DNA of 64,000 bases. Origin: Micrasema longulum (lineage: Eukaryota > Arthropoda > Insecta > Trichoptera > Brachycentridae). The notes under the pieces are model-generated. The model saw nothing but the letters and a program-made list of their open reading frames with translations, was not told the DNA's origin and made no database searches. Where the stretch lies: contig JAGVSM010000202.1 in the NCBI GenBank assembly GCA_022494885.1, positions 62,001 to 126,000 on the forward strand. The letters run 5' to 3'. How positions within the stretch are numbered: the stretch's first letter is position 1; every line of letters begins with the position of its first letter. Both the position numbers and the translations under genes were made by a program. Positions 21,267-32,370 of the stretch are shown piece after piece.

Positions 21267-22640
21267 ACGAGGTGTGTTCAGATAATGATGGAAATTTTGC
21301 GGATTTGGAGAATTCGATTTTCAAAAATTTTGTTATGTTGATGTACATGTTCCTAATATATGCTAAAACTTTTAGCTGCATTTATTGTTTACTTTGTCTG
21401 TGGCAGTCGCTAAGGTCAGACGTGTTTAGCGCGCTCGGCAATTTTCGTCTTGGCGATCCAGAATGCCTCTACTGGAACGATTGAGCCTTTAGTTTCGACG
21501 TCATATCCGTAAACCCGTGTTTCGTTTCCTGTTACAATACGTTTCCGTAATTCTGCATCGTCGTTGACTTCATTTAGTGACCCCTGAGCAACTTCTTAAC
21601 CCAAAATCGAATATACCCAAAACATTCGAAAAAATTTCATGGCGTGAGCCATCGATATGCCAACATTATCGGCGACTTCTCTTATTGTGATTTGGCAATC
21701 GTTTTTTACCATTTCAATCACTTTTTCCGTGTTTTTATCGGTTGTTTATGTGCTGGGGCGTCCGGGCAGTTCGTCATTTCAACGTCATCACGGCCATCTT
21801 GGAAACGCTTATACCATTCGTAAACTCTTGTTTTACTCAAAACAGACTCACTCTACCTAGGCTTTTGTTAACATTTCACACACTTTATTTCATTTTTTAC
21901 ATAAAATTTTATACAAATTCTTCGATTCATTTTTTTAACAAACGCATATCGCCGAGCTCATAAAAACACGTCTTACCTTAGCGGCTGCCCCAGACAAAGT
22001 AAACTATAAATACAGCTGAAACCTTTAGCATACTTCACTGGTTTGTATACACGGCCATCTTGGAAACGTTATAACATTCGTAAACTCTTGTTTTACTCAT
22101 AACAGACTCATCATACGCCGTTCTTATCATTTCACACACTTTGTTACACTTTATTTCATTTATTACACAGAATTTTATACAAATTCTTTGATCCTTTTTT
22201 TAACAAACGAAAATCGCCTAGCTCATAAAAACACGTCGAATCTTAGTGGCTGCCACAGAAAAAGTAAACTATAAATACAGCTGAAACCTTTAGCATACTT
22301 CACCGGTATGTATACGAGGCCATCTCGGAAACGTTATAACATTCGTAAACTCTTTTTTTACTCATAACATACTCATCGTACGCCTTTCTAAACATGTTAC
22401 ACCCTTTGTTACACTTGATTTCATTTTTTACACAGAATTTTATACAAATTCTTTGATCCTTTTTTTTAACAAACGAAAATCGCCGAGCTCATAAAAACAC
22501 GTTTAACTTTAGCGGCTGCCACAGACAACGTTTACTATAAATTTAGCTAAAATTTTAAACAAACTTCAGGGGTATGTTTTTTTGGACTCTCCAAACCCGC
22601 GAAATTTAAAAATTCACATTATTTTCTGAACACACCTCGT
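21267..22640 (-). mobile_element. rearranged mariner with two 5' ends
   Basis: Both termini read inward as ACGAGGTGTGTTCAGA plus a mariner-type 5' UTR. On the minus strand the C-terminal transposase part shows GNETRVYGYDVETK and a SGSPRRK remnant, then jumps into an inverted 5' UTR at about 21420. The N-terminal part (MFRKAYDEYVMSKKRVYE type) appears three times as tandem units. Frameshifts abound. No TA TSD was seen on the left. A truncated relative lies at 31195-31571. Confidence 0.75.
21791..22580 (-). repeat. three tandem ~263-bp units inside the mariner
   Basis: The block GGCCATCTTGGAAACG starts at about 21792, 22053 and 22319, spacing 261 and 265-266 bases. Each unit repeats the mariner 5' UTR and the first coding part. 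Confidence 0.8.
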
Positions 22641-22653
22641 ATATTTATATCCG

Positions 22654-22744
22654 AGTGATACCGAAACATTCCGACTGGATGACGCGTTGGATATCGACGA
22701 ATATGCTAGCCGGGCTGAAAGAATTAAGTCCGAAGTTACGTCAG
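22654..22744 (+). CDS. candidate host exon directly beside the mariner
   Basis: The frame reads SDTETFRLDDALDIDEYASR then AERIKSEVTS and ends at a strong donor TCAG|GTAAGG (22744/22745). An acceptor AG at 22654-22655 lies only 14 bases from the mariner end, with a pyrimidine-poor tract. Codon choice is less AT-biased than around it. The EYASRAERIKSEV stretch resembles the last helix of MIT domains, but that is a weak resemblance. The exon would be 89-91 bp. The gene identity is unknown. Confidence 0.4.
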
Positions 22745-23648
22745 GTAAGGACTATGTATTTAAATACTCAGAGTAAATGTATCCAAATCACCGCATATAA
22801 AGGGTTACCTTTATCCGACATCAATGGAAATTTTAACGTCACATTTGACAGGTTCTGTCAAAAACAGTTTCAATATAAACATGTCCGCGCCTTTTACAAC
22901 TGAAATTATTGAAAGCTACATTATTGATGGTTGGAACAGAAATTGAGATGAAAGAATGAAGGAATAAGAGTTATTTGAATTCCACACTTAACTTATATGT
23001 ACGTTATAGTTAAAGGGTTCGATTAGACCCAGTAATATTTCAAACTATTGATTTTGTGAAAAGTAATTTTTGCGCATCATTTTCCTAAACTAAATCATTA
23101 AAAATTGGACGCAAAACTTTACCACACATCTTGTTATAATTTAGAGCATATTGTGTTGGAAAAAAAAACTATAAAACCCAGAAAAATGACCAAAAGGCGA
23201 CATTTAAAACTCGGTCTCATTTGACCCAACACCACCCGTACGTATTTGTTTGAGCCAGTGGGCTTTAAGAATTAATACTTATTAGAAAAGATTTTAATTT
23301 TAAAACATTGGAGACAGAAAAAAATTGATTTCGCACAGCTAACCATTATATTTGACTTTCGATAATACTTTTAATCTCACTATTTATAGGAAAATAAATT
23401 GAATAATTGTTATGTACCATAAATTACCGACACCTTTTATATTTTAAGCGCCCAGTCCGTTCTCAGTGAACGACGAAACAAGCCAATTATCTCAGCTTAT
23501 TACTCCATACAAAAAAGTACACTATATTTTACATATTTAACCCAGTTGTACAAAAAAAAAGCTTGTAGACTACGAATATTATTTGTAGATTTTATAATCT
23601 ACAAATATTATTTGTAGATTATAAAAATAAAGTAAGAAGAATAAATCT
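22745..23648. other. intron-like AT-rich stretch with a hairpin cluster
   Basis: If the exon at 22654-22744 is real, this is intron. At 23582-23605, TTTGTAGATT and AATCTACAAA form a 10-bp inverted repeat with 4-nt spacer. ATTATTTGTAGAT is repeated about 30 bases apart. Otherwise nothing recognised. Confidence 0.4.
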
Positions 23649-23649
23649 T

Positions 23650-24095
23650 TTTTCATTGTCTACCAGGGCAATCAAAAAAATGGAAGGATGTTGTTTTTTG
23701 CGTGTAAAAAATTTCGTTTTTGAATGTTTACATACAGCATTTACTTTTTATGGATCCCAATTAGACTCTTTTCTTAAACTCCTTATTAATTATACCCATT
23801 TATTTCTTTTTAATGGATTTTCAGTAATGATGAAATAATATTAACTTAATTTAATAAATTTTTGAAAATTGCATTCATGAATAAAATGCACCCCTGCTGG
23901 CGAGAAGAGCAGAGTTTGACATTTGCGAAAATAATTATATATTTAAAAAGTAATTATTTTGTGTTTTGGAATTCAACCATAAACAAGTACCTAGGTACCT
24001 ACTTACTACTTATCAATGAAAATACTTTTTCTAAGATAATAGCAGGCAAGCCAACGTTCGGGCAGGACATTGTCTGTTGAGTTCGCTAGTATTAT
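23650..24095 (-). repeat. dispersed repeat family K, copy 3
   Basis: Inverted relative to 19259-19925. It shares CAAGTACCTAGGTACCTACT, the CCAACGTTCGGGCAGGACAT segment and the terminal CTAG. Short frames inside are incidental. Confidence 0.65.
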
Positions 24096-24270
24096 ATATA
24101 AAGTTAAGTAAAACAAGAAAAAAAGAGAAGAAACGATCCTTAATGAAATATTAAAAATATCTCATAAGATGACATAAAATAATTTAATAAATAAATATTC
24201 CAGAGCCATAATGCAAACTGATTGTAATTGTTCAATATAAATGCAGTGAATTGCATTAGCTTAGTTATTG

Positions 24271-24416
24271 TTACTTCCTCGGGACAAAAAGTAACAAGTG
24301 TTCTGCTGGAGCGAACAATGTAGCTATTTGGCGCAAATCGCCGCCATAAGATGTTGCAGTGCGATACTTCTGGCGCGATGCCAGGAACAATACGGTTTCC
24401 GATTGAGTGCCACTCT
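24271..24416 (-). CDS. candidate host exon (uncharacterised)
   Basis: On the minus strand a good acceptor GGTTTCCCCCAG ends at 24417. The exon starts with two bases completing a codon, then reads SGTQSETVLFLASRQKY and TSYGGDLRQIATLFAP to a stop TAA at 24271-24273. A donor-like GAA|GTAACA just before the stop is an alternative. The incoming phase fits the outgoing phase of the minus-strand exon at 30766-30824. The region is clearly less AT-rich than its surroundings. No domain recognised. Confidence 0.35.
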
Positions 24417-24634
24417 CTGGGGGAAACCGACTTGTAAAACAAAAATGCAACAACTTAATATATTTTTGACTTAGTTCAAGTTTTATAATAAAATATTTAT
24501 TTATTTCACATGTAAGACACAATGAACATGTTTATTAATGAAAAAAAAAAAAATAATAATTTGTTAGATTTCTCCAATGCCTGGAGACTGTATACGTATA
24601 CGCTTTTTTAATAAAATTACAAAAAATGCTTTTA

Positions 24635-24905
24635 TCTTCGAATGTCCGGGCGAATAATGAATACAGTTCTGTTCTGTTCGGCTGCTCTCAGGTAAAAATC
24701 CTGAAAGAGGTATTCGACTAGAGAAATGTTCGCTTCGTATTGCAGGGGTTGGTGAATTCGCATATCATGCTTGAGGTCCCGGACTCGATTCCCGGAAAGC
24801 TTGCGTGAAATATTTGTTGCTTGTGACACATGATCAAGACACGCAGCGATTGAATTAACAATGCAGTGCTCTATGCACCACTAGAAGCAACTTTTCATCA
24901 AAAAC
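24635..24905 (+). mobile_element. SINE-like unit: family C segment plus tRNA-like head
   Basis: Family C (CTGCTCTCAGGTAAAAATCC) leads into a tRNA-like stretch with B box GGACTCGATTCCC near 24780, a body with TGATCAAGACACG and a TGCAGTGCTCTATGCACCAC segment close to SINE-1, and CATC at the end. The order suggests a composite or a related SINE family. Confidence 0.5.
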
Positions 24906-26745
24906 AAACTTTGAAAAGTGATTCCTCCTCAACCCTCAATTATTCATAAAGGAAAAGTTTTCTGTCATAACATTATTCCGAATCAGCACTCATTTACTAC
25001 AAAACCGATTATTTTTTGTTGAAAACTCAAAAGTTCAAATGTGAATAAAATTTATATGACGTAATATCAATAGGGAGGGGAATCTGAAAATATATTGCCG
25101 TTTAAATGATCGCATTTTCAACTCCAACCCGTTATAAAAAGCTCGCACTGTTATTAGGGTCGTTAATCAAATAAAGGCGATTCCATCTACAGGGTGGAAA
25201 GTGTTTACAAACACGTAAAAATATTTCAAGCAACTTTCGCTCGTATGTATTCATAAGTGAAATTAAAAACCTGTTATTCATTTCTTCGTCTACCTACAAG
25301 TGCTGGTGCATAAAACACTATATTCACAATGCTTGCTGTAGTTTTATTTTGTTAATTGTATGATAAGATTTAATTACCATAATCTGAATTTCTTATTTTT
25401 TTATTTAATTTCATTTGGCTAGTTATTATTACATTTGTATATGAATAATCAAAAAAAAAATAACACAAAAATTAAAATACAAATTATCAAGTCCTACTGA
25501 ACTGCTTATAATACAATTCGTCAGCAGGTGCTTATAGTGAAGTTCTAATATAAATATACGTAATATTATCTTTTAAATTCTAAAACATATAAAAAACTCT
25601 TATTACTAGGGGAAAACAATATGTATTCCCATGTGCATCGAAAATATGTTACACGTAAAATTTCATAACCAAATATTTGTTTATAAATGATCATTAAAGC
25701 AATAAAAGAAATATATTTTCCTAAAAATTCAATAAGTTTTCTTTGATTCTTCATAACTAAGTGTGTAGTACTTTTTAAAACTAAATTATAAAAATTTTAA
25801 AAAAACTCTTCAAGATTTATGAATAAAATCGAATTTCCAATTGATTTCGATTCCGGCATATTACGAATTATTATATTACGTATTAGTTTAAAAAAAACTT
25901 TAATCGCTTCTCCACAGAAATGATGATGTTTTTTTCAAATATTTATTTATATGATTCGATCATTAGATTATTTTCGTTATTCGGATACGCCCATCCCTAC
26001 TCTCCTTGCACAAACAATGCGATCAAAATAATATTATTATTCAGATCAATTGGTTCTGCAAAGAAAGGCAATCCATTATTCCAGCAGACTATTATGGGCC
26101 TCTTGATGAATATGATGGAAATGTTTGTGCTCCAGACATCAGTATAGGAATGGGAAGGAATTAATGACACGATCAACAATGAACTCGAGTCCTTTGTGCG
26201 AACTACTCAACTAGAGAGTTTGATTTGTTTATTTAGTTCTGTATTTTTCAATCTTTCTTAAGCTCCCTTGAGATTAACGAAAAACTTAATGTTATGACTT
26301 TAAAACAGAAGTTTTACTAAATTAACAAATGCATACAAAAAAAATTCAATACCTCCTATGATACCAAACACAATTACTGGAGTTTTCATTTTTTTATTTT
26401 TTTATTTAGAAAACATATGGTAACACATGAGTATTAAAAAAAACATTTTTTTATCATAAAAAGACCAACGTAATTTTTATAAATCATGCAACAAAAAAAA
26501 ACATTAAATATGACAAAAAAATAATAAATAAGAAATTCAAGTGAGAAAAGAATAATTGTTTACATTTGCGTTTTCCGTGGATATTATCGTTGGTAATATA
26601 TTAAAATAAATAAAAATACCGAACGCACACTCCGAACCATCTACGCACACACATATGAACACACATATAAAACATACACAAGCATATACATAGCATAAAC
26701 CACTCAAGATACACATTTAGTAACTATCCCAAATAATTGACCCCT
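24906..26745. other. long AT-rich interval, no gene supported
   Basis: Frames at 25566-25754 (minus) and 25920-26147 (plus) are open but show no domain. The latter includes GNPLFQQTIMGLLMN, and a parallel frame reads YDGNVCAPDISIGMGR, which might be a decayed element. 26620-26710 is a CA/CATA-rich low-complexity patch. Confidence 0.35.
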
Positions 26746-26749
26746 TGAA

Positions 26750-27112
26750 GAAATTTTCTGTATAAATGCAACGTGCAGTTAAAAATGTCTACATCAATAC
26801 TGAGTCCATTATATTCTACAGGTACGTCTAATGAATGAATTCGAGGTATAATTGTTTTTACAAGTTGGTACATAAAAAAGGGAATTTAATCTGGTATAGC
26901 GAAGAGGACAACGGAAACCAATATTTTTTAAAAGATACGGCGAATCAACCATATTATTTAAAATTTCAAAAAGAAAAATTAAAACACATGTAAGGCGACT
27001 TTTTTGTAGTGATTCTTTATTAAAATAAATCAAAAATGCGCCGTAATTAGTAAAAGTAAGAGTTACTAGACATTCTCCCATGATGCTGCAAAAGCGACCG
27101 AAAATTAACACA
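26750..27112 (-). pseudogene. LINE H ORF2 C-terminal relic
   Basis: The minus-strand frame 26809-27111 shows FEILNNMVDSPYLLKN, then FRCPLRYTRLNSLFYVPTCK and SFIRRTCRI. Further on, frame-shifted, comes NGLSIDVDIFNC. This is the 'LL.NI.DSP.LL..I.F..P....R....F' block that ends Jockey/R1-like ORF2. No RT motifs are left. The element lies back to back with another LINE tail on the plus strand. Confidence 0.65.
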
Positions 27113-27114
27113 AC

Positions 27115-27275
27115 TTTCGGTCAAGGGATTGGTCTACTTCTCCATTAAAGTGAACAACCTACTTCCATTGTCCATAAAGACAATTAGTAAATACTGTCGC
27201 TATAAAATCGCTATTAAGGAATGGATAATGGAGGTGGGATGCGCACGGATTCATGAGTGGATCAGGCCAAAAAGA
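27115..27275 (+). pseudogene. LINE A-like C-terminal scrap
   Basis: The reading VNNLLPLSIKTISKYC then IAIKEWIMEVG parallels the LINE A tail at 5.3 kb (IYNLLPLFTKTIEN, KKWKVELG). Short and truncated on both sides. Confidence 0.5.
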
Positions 27276-27289
27276 TTGAAAGATTAGAT

Positions 27290-28290
27290 TAGATTTATTT
27301 ATTTATGACAAAAAAAATCGTTTTTATGTTTACATGTTACATTACAGTACATATTTTATTTGTACGAAATATTCACAATCAGCAAAAGTGTTGGATTGAG
27401 GGGATATTATGTAAAATAACACAATAGTTTTAATAAAAAGTCTATAAAATAACATCACATATCACTCGTCACACGGGCTGTAAGAACCGTTTTATTTATG
27501 TGTTTTTAAGTACGTATATATTTTGTATATTTTTTAGGTCATTAGAAAGTGAATTATAGAAATTTATTGCTGTATAGACAAAACTGTTTTTTTTTTCTGT
27601 AAGTCCTAGGTTTTTCGCAAGTTAAATTATTTGTATATTTGGTATGTTGTAGGTAAAATTAATTTTATATATATGTTTATTTTATTATTTTTCATTTTAA
27701 ATATCATCTTTACCTTTTTTGCGTAAATTAATTAATCTAAATTAAGCATTTTTGTAATTCTATAAAATCTGTGGTTCTAGCGTATTTATTAAAGTCAAAT
27801 GTTATTTTGAGTGCTTTATTCATTGTTTTTTGTATTGATTCTTGCAATTGTTTACAACATTGCGACAAAATTATTAATCCATATGCATAGTGTGAAAGTA
27901 TGAAAGCATTGAATATAATTAATTTCGTACTTTTTATCAAAGACTTCTGTTTTTCTTATTATTCCAATAATTGGACCCAGTTTTTTAATAACTGCTTTGA
28001 TATGTTTTGTCCACGCTAATTTGTCATCCACTTTCAAACCCAAGTACTTGACATTTGCTGTTTGTTTAATTTGCTCATCTATAATTATTAGGTTAAGTTT
28101 TATGGGGCGTTTGTTTTTTTGTTTTTTTATCATATATTTAGTCTTATTTGCATTAATTGTTAATGAGTTATTATCTAACCAGTACATAAATTTATTCAGA
28201 TTCTCATTGATGTTGTTTTGCATCATCAATAAAGTATCATCTGCATGTACGAAATGCCTCCTTGATACATTTGAATGTCTAAGGTTATTA
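27290..28290 (-). pseudogene. LINE D RT thumb and C-terminus
   Basis: On the minus strand 28229-27852 shows LNKFMYWLDNNSLTINANKT, then VKYLGLKVDDKLAWTKHIKA (RT motif D/E region). 27940-27737 shows FILSHYAYGLIILSQCCKQL. After that the frame breaks, with FVYTAINFYNSLSNDLKN still visible. The 3' end carries a TTTATTTATTTATGAC tail at about 27293. A second copy of the last 500 bases lies at 45005-45560 on the other strand. Palm motifs are missing. Confidence 0.75.
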
Positions 28291-28344
28291 ATTTACAATA
28301 CATACCATAGATTTGGTTAGAAAATCATAAATCCTGAAGATCAT

Positions 28345-28600
28345 TTTCTGGGTCCAGATGGGTGAAAAATACAGCTCTGTGTGTGAAATAAAACCAGAAC
28401 CCTGCTCGAGAGTTTTCGACTCGATGACTATTATCAGGTAAAAATCCTGAAAAATGCAATCGAGCTGGGATTAGTCGGTCTTGTTGTGTAGTGAATTTTT
28501 AAGCGTCGCCTAGTAGGTGAAATAATTCAGTCAGATGAATCTCATCCATATCAATAAAGGTTTCAACTATTAAAATTCTCAAAAATCAACAAACGATTTT
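28345..28600 (+). repeat. family C copy followed by an FB1 core fragment
   Basis: 28345-28495 is family C (GTGTGAAATAAAACCAGAAC, ATCAGGTAAAAATCCTGAA). 28500-28600 is the FB1 core, with CGTCGCCTAGTAGGTGAAAT (A-box-like) and GGTTTCAACTA. Confidence 0.6.
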
Positions 28601-30200
28601 TGCAAAGTTAAATTAAATGATCTCCTATAAGTTTTATATTTGAAACACTAACTATGTGGTTATTCATTATAATAAAACAACTTTGTTTTTAACCACATTT
28701 CTTTTTTAACTAACCGGTTTCAAAGCTAAACAAGCTTTTTTCTCAATGTTTACTAAACTTAGTTTAACTTACTTAAAGTTGTTTTATTTATTTTATTAAA
28801 TGGTCTCTATTTGATTTCCTTTTTGAAGATTTTTACCTGAGGATAATCATGGAATTAAACACACTTGTCCAGAGTTCAGGTTCTTTTTCACAGAAAAAAC
28901 TGTGTTCTTCATACTAGAATTAGATTATTATAATGTCAATACTTTTATTCCTATTTACATGGAAAGTTGGTAGCGTTTACTTAACAAAATATAAAGTTTT
29001 GGATATCAATATAAAAGTTTAGTGCTGACAATGCGGTGTTGGGGTCAACTAGTCCAACTTCTCAACTAGTGTGACTTGGAATGGTGGCGTAAACATATTA
29101 TGAATAATATATTGCAAACTTACCCCATTAACTCGCCCTAAATCGGATCGGGACGTAAAAAATACGAATGAAATCTAAAGTGTTTTTTTGTCTACTTTTG
29201 GTTTGAGTACTGGAACTATTTTTCTGGGATTTTTTTAGTGACCCCAAAAGTTTTGAAATATAAATATTATTTTATAGAAATTCAGTAGAGTACTTTTTTC
29301 GCATTACTTTCTTTAAATCTTTTAGTTATCTGATGTAAGCTTTTAAGTATCGGAAAGTTTTTTTATTATTTATACATCTGTAAAGTACTTATAAAACTTC
29401 CTACCCTTTGTTAAGTTACTTAAGATTATCTTTATAATCAGTGTATTTAAGGTAACGAATAATTAAAGAAAATAAATAAATTCTTTAAATGTAAATTACT
29501 CTGCTAATAAGATCATAATACATCAATTAATGTATCTATGATCATAAATTTTGTGATTGCAAAAGATTCATTAAAGTAAAAATTCTTGATTTATTTAAGT
29601 TATTCTTTATTTTAAGTTATTGCATTAGTTTTTATTGTATTTAAGATATTAATATTTTTTTCTTAAAATAAACATTTTTTTTATGATTGACTCAAATACT
29701 TTCATTTTGGGGGGCATTTTCAAGAAATTGCAAATAATTCACTGGTTACGCCACATTGACTCTGTGTACACACATATGTACACGGCACGTTTACTAGGAG
29801 GAAGCGTTCAAATTGATTTGCTACCTACTGGGCCCTGGTTGAGATGTTGCAATGCCTACTATGGGTACCGATATTGTCCCGGTCCTATTATAACAACTGA
29901 ACTGGTCGTGTGTGCATGCGCTTTTGATGTTCTCACCGCAATCGCGAATAAGTTATTTTTGCGATCAATGACTCATTAAACCCACAGTGTCGTGTAATCG
30001 TCAAGTGCTCCTTCTTTCTGACCATAAGATCTGATGTGATCTTGACTACCGTGACAGAAGTTCCGGACAATAATGGTGCCAGAACCCAGTACAAGGTAGG
30101 TGATTGCGGTCATTGTATTTAGGGTTCGGTGGCAAAGTAAATAAGGATTACGCATTCCGCGAACCAGATCATTTCAAGCGTTTATCTGCCAACAGGTGAG
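28601..30200. other. mostly unassigned; inverted family C piece and a GC-richer patch
   Basis: 28815-28920 is an inverted family C fragment. 29740-30130 is less AT-rich, with an open frame at 29683-29979 lacking any known domain. At 30044-30090 there is a short frame VILTTVTEVPDNNGARTQYK ending at a good donor CAAG|GTAGGT, but the acceptor is weak. This may be a plus-strand exon, at low confidence. Confidence 0.35.
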
Positions 30201-30224
30201 TGGCGCGATCATTTACTTTAAGAA

Positions 30225-30345
30225 AAGGGAAATCATGTTCAGGTTGAGTGGGGTTCAAACTTTGGACCTCTGAACCGATAGTCCATAACCCTAACCTCGG
30301 GACCACAACCATTTTCTCCGAAAATAATTTAATATTATTGGACAT
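30225..30345 (-). mobile_element. SINE-2 copy a (tRNA-like head)
   Basis: On the minus strand GGTTGTGGTCCCGAGG, then AGGTCCAAAGTTTGAACCCC (B-box-like TTTGAACCCC). Same family as 33155-33330, 59545-59735 and 60715-60865. Confidence 0.6.
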
Positions 30346-30402
30346 TTTAAAGTAATATCACATTTTTTTAAATGTGAGAATGATCGTTTAATAACATTAA
30401 AA

Positions 30403-30735
30403 CAGAGACGGAGGTTAAAGAAAGGAATGCGTTAGTACAGGCATTTACAAGGTTAATAATCTGATAAACCAACTAGTTCAAAAAGATAATACCATATGTG
30501 TTTACAAGCGTTTCTAGATGGCAAAAAAATTCGAGTCTCACCAACATCTATTTACTTCCCGAAAAGTAACAGATAGAAGAATATATATATTAATTCATTT
30601 TCCGACATAGACAGAGTAGTCATTTTTAAACAGTATGCAATTCGTCACGTCAACCAGCCAAGAAGCGGTTAAAGTTATTTAAAAGTCATAATTTCATATT
30701 CCCTTCAAAAAATGTTCTCCATAAAGATAGAGAGA
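30403..30735 (+). repeat. degenerate FB1 copy
   Basis: AACAGAGACGGAGG and AGGCATTTACAAGG at the left, and CAACCAGCCAAGAAG, then CATATTCCCTTC and TTCTCCATAAAGATAGAG at the right, keep the FB1 order in mutated form. Confidence 0.55.
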
Positions 30736-30765
30736 GGTTAATAATTATATTAATAATATTCTTAC

Positions 30766-30824
30766 CTTGGCTGTTGACTATTACACCATTTTGTTGAAGT
30801 TGGTACACGTTACAATCAGCATCA
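30766..30824 (-). CDS. 59-bp exon with consensus splice sites
   Basis: On the minus strand, a long pyrimidine tract ending TTTTTTTTCAG is followed by 59 coding bases and a perfect donor CCAAG|GTAAGAAT. With one leading and one trailing base the frame is fully open, DADCNVYQLQQNGVIVNSQ. Both splice sites match consensus better than any other pair I saw in the window. It is most likely an internal exon of a host gene on the minus strand. The gene was not recognised, and an unknown paralogue or spurious exon remains possible. Confidence 0.55.
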
Positions 30825-30829
30825 CTGAA

Positions 30830-31190
30830 AAAAAACCAAAACATTCATAAACTTACAATCAATTTATTTTAGATCTTTTTCTATTATTATTATTTATTTG
30901 TTTTTTGTATATTCTCTCGCTTACACACACTCACCCATCCTCGCTCTCTCATACACACACAAAATCTTATTCTATTCCAACTTGTTTATGTATTTTTGTG
31001 GATATCTGTTCTGGTTTAATTTGATGTTTTTTCGTTTGTACATGTATATTTGCTGTATTACTGTTGATATCTCAAAGAAATGAAATTTTAGAATGTACCA
31101 TAAATTAATATGTACGTTATTTATTTAGAAACTTCTCTGTTCTGTCTTTCAATCTTGTTTTTATTATGAAATTTAGTAATTGTTGGTTAT
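30830..31190. other. AT-rich, intron-like
   Basis: Contains the acceptor tract of the 59-bp exon, a CA-rich patch at 30920-30960 and nothing else recognised. Confidence 0.4.
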
Positions 31191-31194
31191 GTGT

Positions 31195-31571
31195 TTGAGG
31201 TGTGTTCAGAAAATAACGGGTTTTTTTTTTTTAGCGGGTTTGGAGAGTCCGGTTGTCAATTTTTTTTCAAATTACATAGGTATACATACCAGCGAAGTAT
31301 GCTTAAGTTTTCAGCTGTATTAATTGTTTGCTTTGTCTGTGGCAGCCGCTAAGGTTAGACGTGTTTTTATAAGCTCGAAGATTTTCGTTTGTTAAAAAAA
31401 TGGATCAAAAAATTTGTATCAAATTTTGAGTAAAAAATTAAATAAAGTGTAACTTAGTGTGTGAAATGTTAACGTGGAAAACAAATAATGAAATGGTTAT
31501 GAACGAGAAGTTGCTGATGATGTTGCCATATCGATTGGCTCATGCCATGAATTTTTTTTCAATCTTTTGGG
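31195..31571 (+). pseudogene. mariner 5' end and N-terminal transposase relic
   Basis: GAGGTGTGTTCAGAAAATAA at the left is the same terminus as in the 21.3-22.6 kb mariner. The 5' UTR and a start MDQKICIKF follow, with frameshifts. Then comes a VADDVAISIGSCHE-like helix-turn-helix remnant (read across frames). It breaks off at 31571, where an end of the 8-bp-TSD element begins. Confidence 0.65.
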
Positions 31572-31665
31572 CATAGAATTAAGAATAATCCAGAAACCGC
31601 ATACGAGCATCAAACAGAAGGTGACTAAACTACTCATGAATGAGTAGTTTTACGTTTGGACCAAA
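31572..31665 (-). repeat. terminal fragment of the 795-bp DNA element family
   Basis: CATAGAATTAAGAATAATCC and CTACTCATGAATGAGTAG match the right end of 17949-18743 in inverted orientation. Only about 94 bases remain. Confidence 0.7.
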
Positions 31666-31744
31666 TGGAAAAAAATACAAACTTACATATAAATTGTATG
31701 TGCTCATAAATGTAATCAAAACAAGATAAAAAATAAAACAAAGT

Positions 31745-32370
31745 AAATCGAAAATTTCAATTCATATCCACAGAAAAAATTCAAAGTACCTTTTAAAATC
31801 AAGATTTAAAAAATGTAAATAAAATAAGAAAGAAATAAAAGGAAAGGTTAACCTAAAAAAATAACAAAAATGTATTCTATGAGAGATAAAAAATGTTTTA
31901 CAAAAATAATAAATCAATACAGGAACGTTCTGTCTACTAACCACTTGCGTAATAAAAGCAATTTTATTTTTATTAGGACATGTTTTTATGTCAAGTGGCA
32001 ACATATTAAATATTTTTGGAACAATATAATCCAACGTACGTTGTCCATATTTATTTTTAAATGTTGGTACAACTAGGCCATCAACAGATGTAAATCTTGT
32101 TAGATAGCTGTGTTTTAATTTAATTTTATATGTCAAGCTGAACATCTGTTGGATAATAATTTTGCTCCATAAAATACCCTTAACTGGTAAAACATTTAAT
32201 TTATTATACATGAATGGAGTATTGTTTCTCTGATTGTATACATAATTGGGTGCAATCAATTTGACAAGTGCATTTTGAACATTTTGTACATATTTAATAT
32301 TTGTTGCACAAGAATGTCCCCAAGCGGTGATCCCGTATCTTATTATGGATTCTCCCAGAGACAAATATAC
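31745..32370 (-). pseudogene. LINE ORF2 C-terminal relic (long open frame)
   Basis: The open minus-strand frame 32364-31762 begins SLGESIIRYGITAWGHSCAT, then QNALVKLIAPNYVYN, VPTFKNKYGQRTLDYIVPKI and FNMLPLDIKTCPNK. 'ESIIRYGI.AWG' and 'Y.VP..FN.LP' are the usual thumb/C-terminal blocks of CR1/L2- or Proto2-like LINEs. After about residue 135 the sequence is hydrophobic and probably UTR. 5'-truncated, without palm motifs. Confidence 0.7.

Noticed and set aside
21793..22580. CRISPR-like or satellite array
   Set aside because: The three units are long, lack regular spacers and encode the mariner N-terminus, so they are an internal transposon duplication.
29683..29979. 98-codon plus-strand protein gene
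   Set aside because: No domain, no splice or promoter context; residue makeup is not convincing, although a chance exon overlap cannot be ruled out.
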